Origin: Polysphondylium violaceum
Taxonomy: Eukaryota; Evosea; Eumycetozoa; Dictyosteliales; Dictyosteliaceae
Direction of reading: 5' to 3'
NCBI GenBank assembly: GCA_000277445.1
Contig: AJWJ01000351.1
Span: forward strand, 1-24,695
DNA: 24,695 nucleotides
The notes below the pieces were generated by a model that did not search any database, was not told the origin of the DNA, and saw nothing but the letters and a program-made list of their open reading frames with translations. Within the stretch, counting starts at the first letter, position 1, and the number at the start of each line of letters is the position of its first letter. Positions 1-10,070 of the stretch are shown here, one piece after another. Made by a program: the position numbers and the translations under genes.

Positions 1-1683
1 ATTGCTTTTTTTTGTATCGGTAAAATCTATTGTTGAACTTTCAGATATGGTACATTACCATAATCTTTTTTTTCTATTAGCAAAAAAGTTTGCAAAGAAA
101 AAAAAAAAAAATTCAAATAAAGGTGCTGACATGTTCATTTTGAATGTTTATGATTGATTGATGGACTGATCTTTGCATTGATGTTCAATTTTAAAATAAT
201 CAATGAATCAAGTAAATCTAATCTCTAGTTTTATATTAATTAAAAAATTTATTATTTGAGTAGATATACAATTTTTTCTTTTGAAAGAATTAATGAGTAA
301 GTGCAAAAAGAGTGATGAGAGTTACAGAATGAGAGTATTCAAAGGAAGGGTGAAGGTGAGAGAAAAATAAAACCACCAACCCTCAAAAATGATCATTAAT
401 TAATTTGAGGATCCTCAAATTCAAATCTCATAGGTAAATCCATATTTAGTCTCTATCGATTCAACTCTAGATCCACATCTCCAATCGCAAAATATTTCAA
501 TGTGGTGCCTCCACATTCATGGATTTTGTGTAGCTCGCTGCCGCACACACAAATATTAAAAAATGAAAAAGAAAAAAACGAAAATCTAAAAAAAAGAAAA
601 CTTTTGATTCATCGAATATAAAAAATATCTTCTTTTTTTTAAAAAATTTACAAAAAAAATAGAAAAAAAAACAAAAAACAATCACGCCAATAAGAAAAAG
701 AGAGATTGTGGAGCAAATATTATATTTATTTTTTACAATAAAGATTTTTCTTTTTTTTTCTTCTTTTTTATTTATTTTTTTGTTCAAATAAAACTCTCAT
801 ATCTAAACAATATTTGTTTTTGGTACATGTGTGAGAGAAAATACATCAATAATTTTTGTTGTGATTTTTTTTTTTTTTTTTTTAGTGAATAATACCAATT
901 GTATCATATCACACAACACATTCTCACCACTCACTACATCCAACACAATATTATAATAGAATTAGACAATAATCAATAATTGGGTTTAAACAAATCTCAC
1001 CCCCTTTTTCAATCTTTTCGCCACCCCATTTCAATTGTTCACACTCACCTATCATTTTTTAGGAGCACTCCTCATCTTTCATACCATCAGACACAAACAC
1101 TCTAGAGTGATTCTAAAAATTTTTCAAATTTTTTTTTTGAGTTGTGTGTAAAATTGCCAATTTTTCAGATATATTGATCAATATCACGACATTTAATCAA
1201 CACCATCATTAATTTACTTGTCACTTTTCACAATCCCCACCAAACCATCTATTAAACCCCAGTGTTTTACTCTTTTTATAGAACAACAATAACAATACCA
1301 CATTAAACACATAAACACCCCTTCACACACTGTTAGTAGATAAACACAACACACACTCACACACCACAAATTATATTCATATTATATAATATATATCTAT
1401 CTAACTCTTGCACACAATTTTATTCATATATAAAAATTTAATTAATTAATATTTCCAACAATAATCCCTATTTTATTCTTTTGTATATATGACAATTTGA
1501 TGTTTATTTAATTTCTTTGATCAATCAAAATATATCTTTTACCACACCACCACCAATATTATCCCGGTTAAATAGACGACACATACACAATTAATATTTG
1601 TTGACATATATATTATATATCAAGTTAAATTAATCGACAGTACCGGGTCAAAAGTTTTACATTTCTTATATATAAGTACAAAG
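1..1683. other. Long non-coding upstream region of the CRIB-gelsolin gene
   Basis: I see no convincing gene here. The stretch is AT-rich with poly-A/poly-T runs (for example 640-680, 750-780 and 866-884). From about 890 to 1370 the + strand is unusually rich in CA and CACC/CCCC words, unlike the rest of the intergenic DNA. In Dictyostelium, CA-rich or G-box-like elements are bound by the developmental factor GBF, so this may be promoter for the gene starting at 1684; that is inference. A 20-bp perfect palindrome lies at 402-421, and two short inverted repeats lie at about 500-550. An open frame on the minus strand at 497-787 is dominated by Lys, Phe and Ile from homopolymers and is not believable as a gene. 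Confidence 0.5.
402..421. repeat. 20-bp perfect palindrome
   Basis: The half-site AATTTGAGGA is followed directly by its exact reverse complement TCCTCAAATT, with no spacer. It sits in the upstream non-coding region of the CRIB-gelsolin gene. A dimeric transcription-factor site is possible, but nothing else in the sequence supports this. Confidence 0.6.
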
Positions 1684-4600
1684 ATGAGTAGTTCACCGAT
1701 GATGATAGGAATGTTGGACCAACAACAACAACAACCAGAAGGATCAACATCAACAACACCACCATCATCAACAACATCAACTCCATCCTCTCTTATAAAT
1801 ACTACACCAACCAAAAAGAAAAAGGAAAAGTTTACGAGTAAATCATCGCCCAATTTGTACAAAACTTCACAATCATCAGTTCCATCATCACCAGGTGGAA
1901 AGATTAAAAGCTTCTTTTCAAAAATCAATTCAAGTCCAATTAAAAATAAATCACCACGAAATGCAGAGCCTTCATCTCCAACAATTAGTAGACCATTTGC
2001 ATTATCTCACGTCACTCACATTAATTTTGATCCAAATAGTAGAGAGCTACAGGGACTACCAAATGATTGGGGAAAAACCTTAAAGAAATCAGTTAGTAAA
2101 TTAGTTAGTGTTAGAAAAGATAGTACAGCAGCAAGACATTCTGTAATGTTGCAACAAACAGGTTTATCATCATCTGCTCCCCAATTACATATTGATTCAA
2201 ATACAAATACAACACTTGAGTCACAATCAATATCAGTATCTTCAATTACACCACCATTACCTACTGGTTCCTCAAATTTAGAATTATCTATAAATTCAGA
2301 TAAATTAAAATTATATACACCAGAGGATCTAGCATCAAGTACAAATAATTTAAATTCACCATTAAAAAGACCAAAATCAAATATTCCCCCAATTTCAAGT
2401 TTATCAAATAATAATAATAATAAATTCCATCATATAAGAAACAGTACACCAATTTCAAGTTTATCAATTAATAATAATAGTAGTAGTAATAATAATTTAA
2501 ATAATCGTATTATAAATACTCAATCAATATCATCATCACCAAATTTATCAAATTCATCAAATTCGTCACCAATAATATCATCACCAGTAAAATTATCATA
2601 TGACAATCAATCACCATCATCACCATCATTATTACACTCTTATTCATCATCAAATTTTACACCAAGAAAATTGGATCAACAAACAAATAGTAAATCATTG
2701 GATAATTTAGTGATTGGTAATCCAACTTATCTTAGAAGGGAAATACATATTACATGGAATCATGTAACTGGTCAATTTGAGGGTGTACCACCAGAATGGC
2801 AATTATATATATCAGAGGTTTCTAGTGATAAACAGAAAAAAAAGAGAATGGAAATGAGAAAGCGTTTAATTTTAGATGAATCTCATAAATTTGATAAGGA
2901 AGAAAGATCAAGAAGATTAATTAGAGATCGTTGTGAAAGAGCTAGATTATTAAAAGAAGAAAGAAGAAGATCAATGTATGTCCCAAGAAATAATAAAGAT
3001 GATCCAATTCCAATTCCATCATCTATAGTAGGCAATGATCATCAACCTTTAATTAAATCTTATTCTGTTCCAAATTATAGTTTATGGCAAATTTCAGGAA
3101 CTCAAGTATTTAAAACTAAAAGAGTAAGAATAATATTATTAAATTTAATCATAATGGTAAAGTATTAATATTGTTTTTTAAAACAACAGATTGAATTATC
3201 TATAAATTCATTATGTATAAATGATGTTTTTATATTAGATTCAGGAAAAACAATTTATTGTTGGATGGGAGAACAATCATCATTACAAAAACAAGTAAGA
3301 GCATGTTCAATTGCAAATAAGATTAAATATGAAAATCAATTTATTATTGAACCAATTAAAATTGAAATATTAATGCAAAATGAAAGTCATCCAAATTTAG
3401 CAGTATATGAATCTTTTTTCAATTTATTAAAATCAAATAATCAAATATCCTCTTCAACAAATTTTTTATTACCAAAAATTACAAAATTGGGACAAACTCT
3501 TGATAGTGTATTATCAGAAGAAGAATCTCAAATGACATGGTTATATAGAGTTAGTGATAATGGAAAAATTACAACAATGGAGGAAAGACCTATTTTACCA
3601 ACCATTTTAAATAGTAATACTTGTTTTATTTTAGATTGCGAAACAGATATATTTGTTTGGAATGGTAAATACTCTCATCCATTAAAACAAAAGGTGGCTG
3701 TTATTTTTGCAAAAGAGTTTTTAAATATATTTTCAGATAGACCTCAATGGGCAAGTCTTCATATTGTTCATCAAGGTGAAGAACCATGGCTCTTTAAAGA
3801 AAGATTCCTATATTGGCTCGAAGATGAATGTATAGTAGATAATCTAAAAAGAAATACCTTTTCTTTGAGATCTGGTTCCTTTTCAAATGGCAGCAAACCA
3901 TTTTCAATGACTGGTGGTCCCTCTGTAAATAATCCCATGACTCCAGTACCAATGCCAATTGATCAAAACTTTTTAGTGTCTGATTTATTTACAATCCCTG
4001 ATCATTATAATAAGAAATTAAATATTGATAACAACAATGAACAATATATCTCTTTGGATATTTGGAAAAGTGAAGGAAATTCATGGAAAAAAGTACCAAC
4101 CAATTTACATGGTCATTTTGAAAGTAATCAATGTTATGTTTGTCATCATGTATTCAAAGTCAATGGTAAATTTCAATCAAGAGCCTATTTTTGGCAAGGA
4201 GCAGAAGCATCTATTAAATGGTGGATTGTATTTCAATTTGGTCTTTATAAAGAGCTTGATCAACATATGCAAACTCTTGGAGCATCTCCTCCACCTACTG
4301 AATGTCTTACTCAAAACAAAGAATCTCATCAATTTTTAAATCTCTTTAAAAATATATTTATTCACCATCCTTCTCCTGTCCAAGCCAATAATAGTAACAA
4401 TACAGAGAGTTTACCTCACTCTTCTTCAGGATTTTCTATATCTTCAATGTCATCTTTAAATTCAGGTGCTATATCAGCATCACCATCAATGTCATCTAAT
4501 GGATCCAATTTCTCCCTCTCTCAATTGGCTTCAAAAACTACTCTATATGTTGTATCTATGATTGCCAATACATATGTTAGAACTTGTCAATTTCAAGATT

Positions 4601-6852
4601 TTGATATCTCAAATTTCAATAGTAGAGACTTATTTATTTTCCACTCTTTTGCAGCAAAAACAATGTTTGTTTGGGCAGGGAAAGGATGTTTGGCTGATTT
4701 AAAATTGGTAGGAAATAGAACAGCTCAATCCATTCATCAATACTATCAGAGTATAAATGAAATTGCTCGTAATGATTTCAATCTAGTCATAGAGTTTGAT
4801 GAAGGCAAAGAACCACCCATCTTTTGGAAACTTTTCCTCTCTTCAAGTAATGTAGCCGCTCAAAATATTACCAATATGCCACTTGAGCAAAAACGTACAT
4901 TCTACTCTTATGATCCCTACTTTGAAGTAACTCATCGCCTCGAACCAAAACTATTCCATATTTTCTATCATCCCAAAGTGAAGACCTATGTGATCAACAA
5001 AGTAAATCCATTCTGTCAAGGTGACCTCTGTGAAGAGGATGCATTTATTTTGGATGCATTCTACAAGATCTACATTTGGACTGGTCCTTCTTGTTCCGAT
5101 AGAAAAAAGGATTGTGCTTTTGATATTGCCAAACAATATATTCAAGAATCAAATATGGGTCATTTCAAAGACACAGAGATCCTTTTTATTGAAGCTGGTG
5201 AAGAGGATATTGATTTTAAATCTTATTTCCCTGCTTGGTCAAATCATCTTACTCTTTCCAATTGGAGAAACAACTCTCAATCTTTAATTGGTGCAGGTGC
5301 AGATCATCGTCTATTAAACTCCATTGTCACATTTGGTGCCATTTCTGCCGATTCTATGATGGCTCATGATTCTGGTGATGAAAGTATGGACTCCTCTCCA
5401 ATAAGTATTTCACCTGCCTCTGCAAGCCCACCCATTCCATCCATCTTGGCCAATGTAAAAGATGAACCATTGGAAAGTTGGGAAATTCAATTGGAGTCTG
5501 AAATGGATAGAATTAGAAAAAAGAGATATAGTCCTCAAACTTCACCAAAATTATCATCCTTTAGACATCATCATGAAGAGAATTTAGTTGATACAAATCA
5601 AAAGTTTTTATTATCTACATCAATTAATCATCCAGGTTCACCATTAAAGTATCTTTCCTCACCTGTATCTTCATCAACAGATACTACCCCAGATTCCTCA
5701 CCTCTACCATCACCTCATATCACAACTTCAATGGATCAATTAGAATGTGAAAATGATATTGTTGTTGTTAAACAACAAGAAGAGGAAGAGGATGATGAAT
5801 TTGAACAAGATGAATTCGAACAAGATGATGAATTTAATGATATTCATGAACAAGAAGAATATTATCAAGAAAATGGTAAACCAATAAGTAGTCCAGTGAG
5901 AAAATTATCAAATTCCCAACAACTTTATTCAATTTCTCCAGGGTCAAGAAACAAATTATTGGAATTGGCACAAATTAATTGTATTAGATATAGAAAGAGA
6001 GGTACTAGTGTTTTGGGTAAAAAACCTTCATCACCAATCCAAAAACCTCTTACGCCACCAAAAGATAGAATTAAATCTGTTTTGGAAAATACAAAAAGTT
6101 TCTATGGTGGCTCTATAGATGCAAAGAGTTTAAAAGAATTAAAAGCTGATTTCGAATTGGATAAAATTGAATATGAACTATCTCAAATGGCAAGTCTTTC
6201 TTTGGAACCAATTTTATCAGAATCATCAGATTCAACTTCATCTCTTGATTCAATTGATAGTCAAGATAATCAAGATAATCTAAATTCTACTACTTCTTTA
6301 TCAATTTTATTATCATCATCGGAACAACAATCAAGCAAAGATATTCATAATAATAATAATATTTCTATTAAACCAAAACCAGTAGTTCCTCCAAGAAAAG
6401 ATTTGGTCCAAACATCATCACCTTTATCAACTCCATCACCAACACCAATATCTACCAAACCAATACCTCCACCTGCATCTGCCAAACCAACATCATCTGC
6501 AAATAATAATACCAAACCAACACCTCCACCCTCATCATTAAAACCTAAACCAACACCTCCACCTGCCTCTGCAAAACCAACTATCACCGCTAAAACACCT
6601 ATTATTGGAGAAGGACAATCAGTTAGCTTTTCTGCAAACTCAGCAAAACAACCCCGAGAATCAATTCAAATGATTCAAAGAACCTCTTCAGTAAAAGAAA
6701 AAATATTTCAATGTGAAACCATTGTGAAAAACATTGCAGACTCTGTACAGAAAACATCACCAAAATTACGAACCTCTGGTAGTAGTTTACCAACTCAACA
6801 ACAACAAACACAACCTACACTTTCACCAAGGATGAATAATAACAAAAAATAA
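1684..6852 (+). CDS. CRIB- and gelsolin-domain protein (Rho-GTPase effector-like, GRP125-related architecture)
   Basis: I read this as join(1684..3123,3190..6852), 1700 aa. The 66-bp intron (GTAAGA...CAG, phase 0) restores the first gelsolin repeat. The N-terminus is Ser/Thr/Asn-rich. Residues about 101-130 carry a CRIB motif (ISRPFALSHVTHINFD, then GLPNDW). A second, CRIB-like motif lies at about 350-375 (HITWNHVTGQFEGVPPEW), followed by a very charged helical stretch. Five gelsolin-like repeats follow, marked by FILDSGKTIYCWMG, FILDCETDIFVWNG, a divergent third, FIFHSFAAKTMFVWAG and FILDAFYKIYIWTG. The C-terminal third is low-complexity, with an acidic tract, a PVVPPRK SH3-type site and KPTPPPASAKP-like proline repeats. 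There is no villin headpiece. Dictyostelium GRP125 also has five gelsolin segments and is needed for slug phototaxis. CRIB motifs bind GTP-loaded Rac/Cdc42, so a Rac-regulated cytoskeletal role is inferred. Orthology to GRP125 itself is not certain. Confidence 0.85.
6465..6580 (+). repeat. Proline-rich coding repeat (KPxPPPASAKP type)
   Basis: Within the C-terminal tail of the CRIB-gelsolin gene, a unit of about eleven codons recurs imperfectly about three times. Each copy encodes Lys-Pro-Ile/Thr-Pro-Pro-Pro-Ala/Ser-Ser/Ala followed by Lys-Pro. Such runs are typical ligands for SH3 domains or profilin. The DNA copies have diverged slightly, so this is an older expansion rather than a recent one. 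Confidence 0.6.
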
Positions 6853-7138
6853 TAACAATAATCATAATAACATCTTCATCTACAACTTTCACAAACCATT
6901 TGTAAGATAAACAACACCAAAACTACAGCATTATTTTAATTTCCACTCTTTTTTAAATTTCCGATCCATAGTATTCTTTTTTTTTTAAAATACTATTCCT
7001 AAATATTAAATTATATTGATTTTGAATAAACTTTCAAAAAAAGATATAATTCAATTTACCTCTTTTTTTTTAAATTATCTACCTATGTGCATTGTTTTGA
7101 TATTATTACTTTTATAAATATATATACTTTTTCTTATT

Positions 7139-7719
7139 TTATTTCTTTAAATTACAATCTATACAATAATCAACTTCATGGGTTTGATCATAACTACAAC
7201 AATAATCATCGCAATTATTATTATTTCTTTTAAATTAGTAAGATATATAATAAAAAATAGAAATAGAATCCAAAAATATATATAGTTATACATACTTGGT
7301 AACACAACAATATTTACAAACTATATCATCACAACAATCACAACGATGTGAACATTCATAACAAGTGTTATTATAACATGAAAAACATTCTGCAAATGCG
7401 CTAGGTTTTTGACTATTTTCACAACTTCTACAAATCTTTCCATTTGATTTTTTAAAGTGTTCAGAGGGTATATCATAGTCCATAGACATTGTTTTACTTG
7501 TTTGTGGTGAAATTTCATTCATCTTTTTCGATGAATCTTTCATTAGATTTATTGTTCTTTCTATTTGATTTTGTATCATTAGTATTATAGAATACTGTAT
7601 CTATAATATCCCTCCTTACCAGATATATATTCAACATCTTGTTTCACATTTTTTTCTGTGTTTTGAGATATTTTGGTCACTGACACTTCTTCGTATGAAT
7701 CTCTACTTCTTTTATTCAT
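7139..7719 (-). CDS. Siva-like cysteine-rich zinc-binding protein
   Basis: The gene is complement(join(7139..7226,7296..7560,7620..7719)), 150 aa. Introns of 69 and 59 bp (GTATGT...AG, phase 2; GTAAGG...AG, phase 1) both keep frame, and each has a TACTAAT-like branch site near its 3' end. The start at 7719 gives MNKRSRDSYEE, basic like the MPKR start of animal Siva. The C-terminal half is a dense Cys cluster: CRSC, CFSC, CYEC, CDCC, CKYCC, CDDYCC, and CIDC just before the stop. Spacing and order resemble the Siva family, known in animals as an adaptor for TNF-receptor-type proteins with zinc-binding ring-like modules; human SIVA1 is 175 aa. The function in amoebae is unknown. The family call rests on the cysteine pattern only. 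It could be another small zinc-ribbon protein. Confidence 0.7.
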
Positions 7720-7807
7720 CGTGTCTAGATATAAATATTAAAAAAACAATGAATCTTGAAAATATTTGTGTATTTTTTTTTTCAAAAATTTTTTTTTTTT
7801 CAAATTT

Positions 7808-7905
7808 TTGGAGGGAAGATCTTCGTCTTTGTATGCGCCTAAGTCTCTGATATCCCCTAGCTGTGAAGTTCATTGTAATATTTGCCTAGAGATTATCCAA
7901 TAGTT
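7808..7905. ncRNA. Candidate non-coding RNA locus (GC-richer island), strand unknown
   Basis: The segment stands out from its surroundings in base composition. In AT-rich dictyostelid genomes, that contrast in intergenic DNA often marks structured RNA genes. It starts beside an AATTTTTGG word that resembles an Sm-protein site and contains the inverted repeat GAAGATCTTC. A weak longer pairing is possible between AGTCTCT near 7850 and AGAGATT near 7895. I could not match it to any snRNA, snoRNA, 5S or SRP RNA that I know. No DUSE-like element is seen at the expected distance on either strand. Confidence 0.2.
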
Positions 7906-7960
7906 TTGTTATTTGTATCAGTTGATTAAATTTTAGCTTTTCGTCATTTTCAATAAAGCA

Positions 7961-7986
7961 ATACATAGTGAAATTTCACTATGTAT
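7961..7986. repeat. 26-bp perfect palindrome
   Basis: The half-site ATACATAGTGAAA is followed directly by its exact reverse complement. There is no spacer and no mismatch over 13 bp per arm. It lies between the divergent Siva-like and mitochondrial genes, about 240 bp from one start and 255 bp from the other. A dimeric-factor site serving both promoters, or a cruciform-prone site, are possible roles. Confidence 0.75.
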
Positions 7987-8241
7987 CAAAAGTTATTATT
8001 CTTATGAGATTATATATAATACTAAGAAGAATAATAAATTGTCACACAGGTATATTATTCTTTATTCACTCTGGTTGTGGTTGTAGTTATAACAACATGT
8101 TTACTATAACTATGAAAACACACATAAATTACGAAGGCTCGTTTTTTAGAAAAAAAAAAAAAAATAAAGTTTTTCGTTCATGTATTTTTTTTTTTTTTTT
8201 ATTTCTTTTTATGATCATTTCATATTATTACAATATATACA

Positions 8242-9321
8242 ATGATTGGATCAAAGTTTAATAATATATTAAAATCAGTTGTTCAAATTAACAGTAGTAA
8301 AGTACTTTCTGTTAAGCCAATTTATAACAATGGATCTATTCAATTTAGATTCTTTTCATCATCACAACAAAACAAGAGTAGTAATCAATACAATAATAAA
8401 TATATGATTGCGTCAACTAAATCATTACTCAACCAATATGAATCATTATATAATAGTATCAATAACAAGAACAACAGCAGATACTTTAGCTCAGCACCAC
8501 CCAAAGACCCAATGGAAGAGAAGCTTAAATCAATGATGAGCGAACAAGATAAATATGAACAATATCAAAAAGAAAAGAAAGCTAGAAAGGAGGAGATTGA
8601 GAAAAAGAGAGCAGAAATGGAAAAAGAAGAAGGAGAACAAACAAAAACCATTGGTCAAGATGGCATTCACAAACCAACAACCACCTCTACAACTTCTACT
8701 ACTAAACCATCGACTAAAAAAGAAGAAGCCAAAGAAGAGAAAAAGATTTATGACGATGAACACGAACAATCTATGTTTGCTATTTATTCTACTTTTACTG
8801 TAGGCTTTTTAGCTCTTCTTGCTACATGTGTATACAACATTGCAAGTGGTTTCAGTGAGAATGATAATCCATTCCAATTGCCTTATGATAAATTCCTCAT
8901 CATTCAAGAAATCTATCACAACGAATTATTAAGAATCTTTGCTGAAGGTCATCCTGATTTTAATCAATTTGCTGGTGCTTCCTATTCACTTAGTGAACAA
9001 AATGTATGTTTTGTTGTTTTTTACTATTGTTAAATTACAAGTTTTATTAATCATATATAATGATAATAGATGAAACATCAAGAAATTGGAGATACTTTTA
9101 TTATTGTTATTCCAATTGTTAGTAAAAAGAATTATCTTTTAGGTCATTTATGTATTGATATTGTTCAAGAAGGTAAAGTTATTTCAGTTGGAAACTTTTT
9201 CATTAACGGTATCAATGGTGTTATTTATCAATTACGTGTTCCAAAGACTAAATACTTTACAAATGATCCAAAATATTCTCAAATTCCAATGATGCCACCC
9301 CAAGAACAACAAGATCATTAA
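8242..9321 (+). CDS. Predicted mitochondrial single-pass inner-membrane protein
   Basis: I read join(8242..9003,9070..9321), 337 aa. The 66-bp intron (GTATGT...TAG) is phase 0. The N-terminus is basic, amphipathic and free of acidic residues. It carries RFFSSS (about residues 37-42) and a later RYFSSA, both typical of mitochondrial presequence cleavage. A long Lys/Glu-rich helical region follows (about 92-130), then a Thr/Lys-rich linker. One membrane segment lies at about 178-203 (FAIYSTFTVGFLALLATCVY), and a compact C-terminal domain contains GDTFIIVIPIV, GHLCIDIVQEGKVI and INGINGVIYQL. This plan of presequence, one membrane span and a small alpha/beta domain is shared by Tim21 and Coa1, but I cannot demonstrate homology to either. 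The function is unassigned. Confidence 0.8.
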
Positions 9322-9340
9322 TAAAGAGTTTTATATATAA

Positions 9341-9361
9341 TAATAATAATAATAATAATAG
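9341..9361. repeat. (AAT)n microsatellite
   Basis: About six AAT/AATAAT units lie in the short gap between the convergent mitochondrial gene and the small minus-strand gene. Such trinucleotide tracts are very common in Dictyostelium, and no function is implied. Confidence 0.8.
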
Positions 9362-9429
9362 TAACGGTTATACATTTTCATTCATTAATGTTTAGGTTAA
9401 AATAGGGCACTATAGGTCGTTTGTTGATG

Positions 9430-9714
9430 CTATTTATCAGATTTGGTACCAAGTCTGTTTAATCTATCAAGTAGTTCAATTCTTTGGGATAAATATAATC
9501 TTTTCTTTGTAATTGATTTAGATGTTGTTGTTGTGGTAGTAGTACTTGTTGATGTCGGAGTTATAGTAGTACAGGTTTTTGTCGTCATTACTCTTTTTTT
9601 ATTAATTAAATATGATCTCTTTGAATCACCTTTAGATTCGTCAACAATGAATAATTCTCTTTTAACTACTACAGTAGTTGTAGAGATTGGAGTATCTTCA
9701 AAACATGAATCCAT
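9430..9714 (-). CDS. Small hypothetical protein, 94 aa
   Basis: This is a single-exon frame starting MDSCFEDTPIS and ending LNRLGTKSDK. The middle is a Thr-rich low-complexity run. The flanks are more complex: a basic segment KRSYLINKKR, and a C-terminal helix-like stretch LYLSQRIELLDRLNRLG with leucines on one face. On the minus strand, a TATA-like TATAAAAG at 9862-9869 lies about 150 bp upstream of the start. I recognise no family. The opposite strand also has an open frame of similar length (9443-9730), but it is a Val-rich mirror of the Thr codons and lacks a sensible promoter. The short leucine-bearing tail could bind a partner, which is speculation. Confidence 0.5.
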   Translation of the reverse strand: MDSCFEDTPISTTTVVVKRELFIVDESKGDSKRSYLINKKRVMTTKTCTTITPTSTSTTTTTTTSKSITKKRLYLSQRIELLDRLNRLGTKSDK

Positions 9715-10070
9715 TGATGGCAGAAGATAAGGATAGCGACTGTTGGGTCAATTATTTTTGTTGAGGAAAACTTGTATTGGACACTGTTACTTAGCTACTA
9801 CTACTAACTAATTACTATTGGATCGAGGAGCTGAATGAATGTTTAGTGAGTGTATCATAGCTTTTATACCCCTTTTCATTATTTCACTTTCCACATTGAC
9901 AGACTGACAGATTTTTGTTTATTTTTTGATTTTTGTCAATCTTTTTTTGAGTTAATTCTCTAACGTGTGCATCGGCTAACAAAGGTTTAAATGAAGATAA
10001 AGCTATTTAATTGAGTTTGATAAAAATGATATGAATAGCTAATGAAAGCTTATTTCTTTTATTGAGGTCC
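9715..10070. promoter_or_regulatory. Upstream region of the 94-aa gene; 3' flank of family copy A
   Basis: There is no gene here. On the minus strand GGTATAAAAG (9861-9870) is a plausible TATA box for the gene starting at 9714. The TGA stop of family copy A lies at 10071-10073. On the minus strand it is followed within about ten bases by AATAAA, a likely poly-A signal. Confidence 0.45.

Larger units (their letters stand above)
7720..8241. other. Divergent intergenic region with GC-richer island and palindrome
   Basis: This region separates two divergent genes. It holds poly-T tracts, then at about 7808-7905 a segment visibly richer in G and C than the surrounding AT-rich DNA. It begins with an AATTTTTGG word and contains the palindrome GAAGATCTTC. 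A 26-bp perfect palindrome follows at 7961-7986. Poly-A and poly-T tracts just before 8242 are typical of Dictyostelium promoters. No protein-coding exon is supported: short open frames across the island use codons rare for this genome. Confidence 0.5.

Noticed and set aside
497-787. 96-aa minus-strand open frame
   Set aside because: It is almost entirely Lys, Phe and Ile from A/T homopolymers, in DNA with promoter-like composition. No family or sensible start context is seen.
3124-3168. Read-through end of the first exon of the CRIB-gelsolin gene as a separate 494-aa protein
   Set aside because: Splicing 3124-3189 is in phase and rebuilds the first gelsolin repeat, so the short tail and stop are intron sequence. 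A second possible donor at 3157 would leave a 33-bp intron, too short.
7577-7579. ATG at 7579 as the start of the Siva-like gene
   Set aside because: It falls inside an intron with good GT, TACTAAT and AG signals. The exon at 7620-7719 gives a Siva-like basic start.
9443-9730. Plus-strand 95-aa open frame opposite the 94-aa gene
   Set aside because: Its Val/Ile-rich content mirrors the Thr codons of the other strand, and it lacks an upstream promoter pattern.
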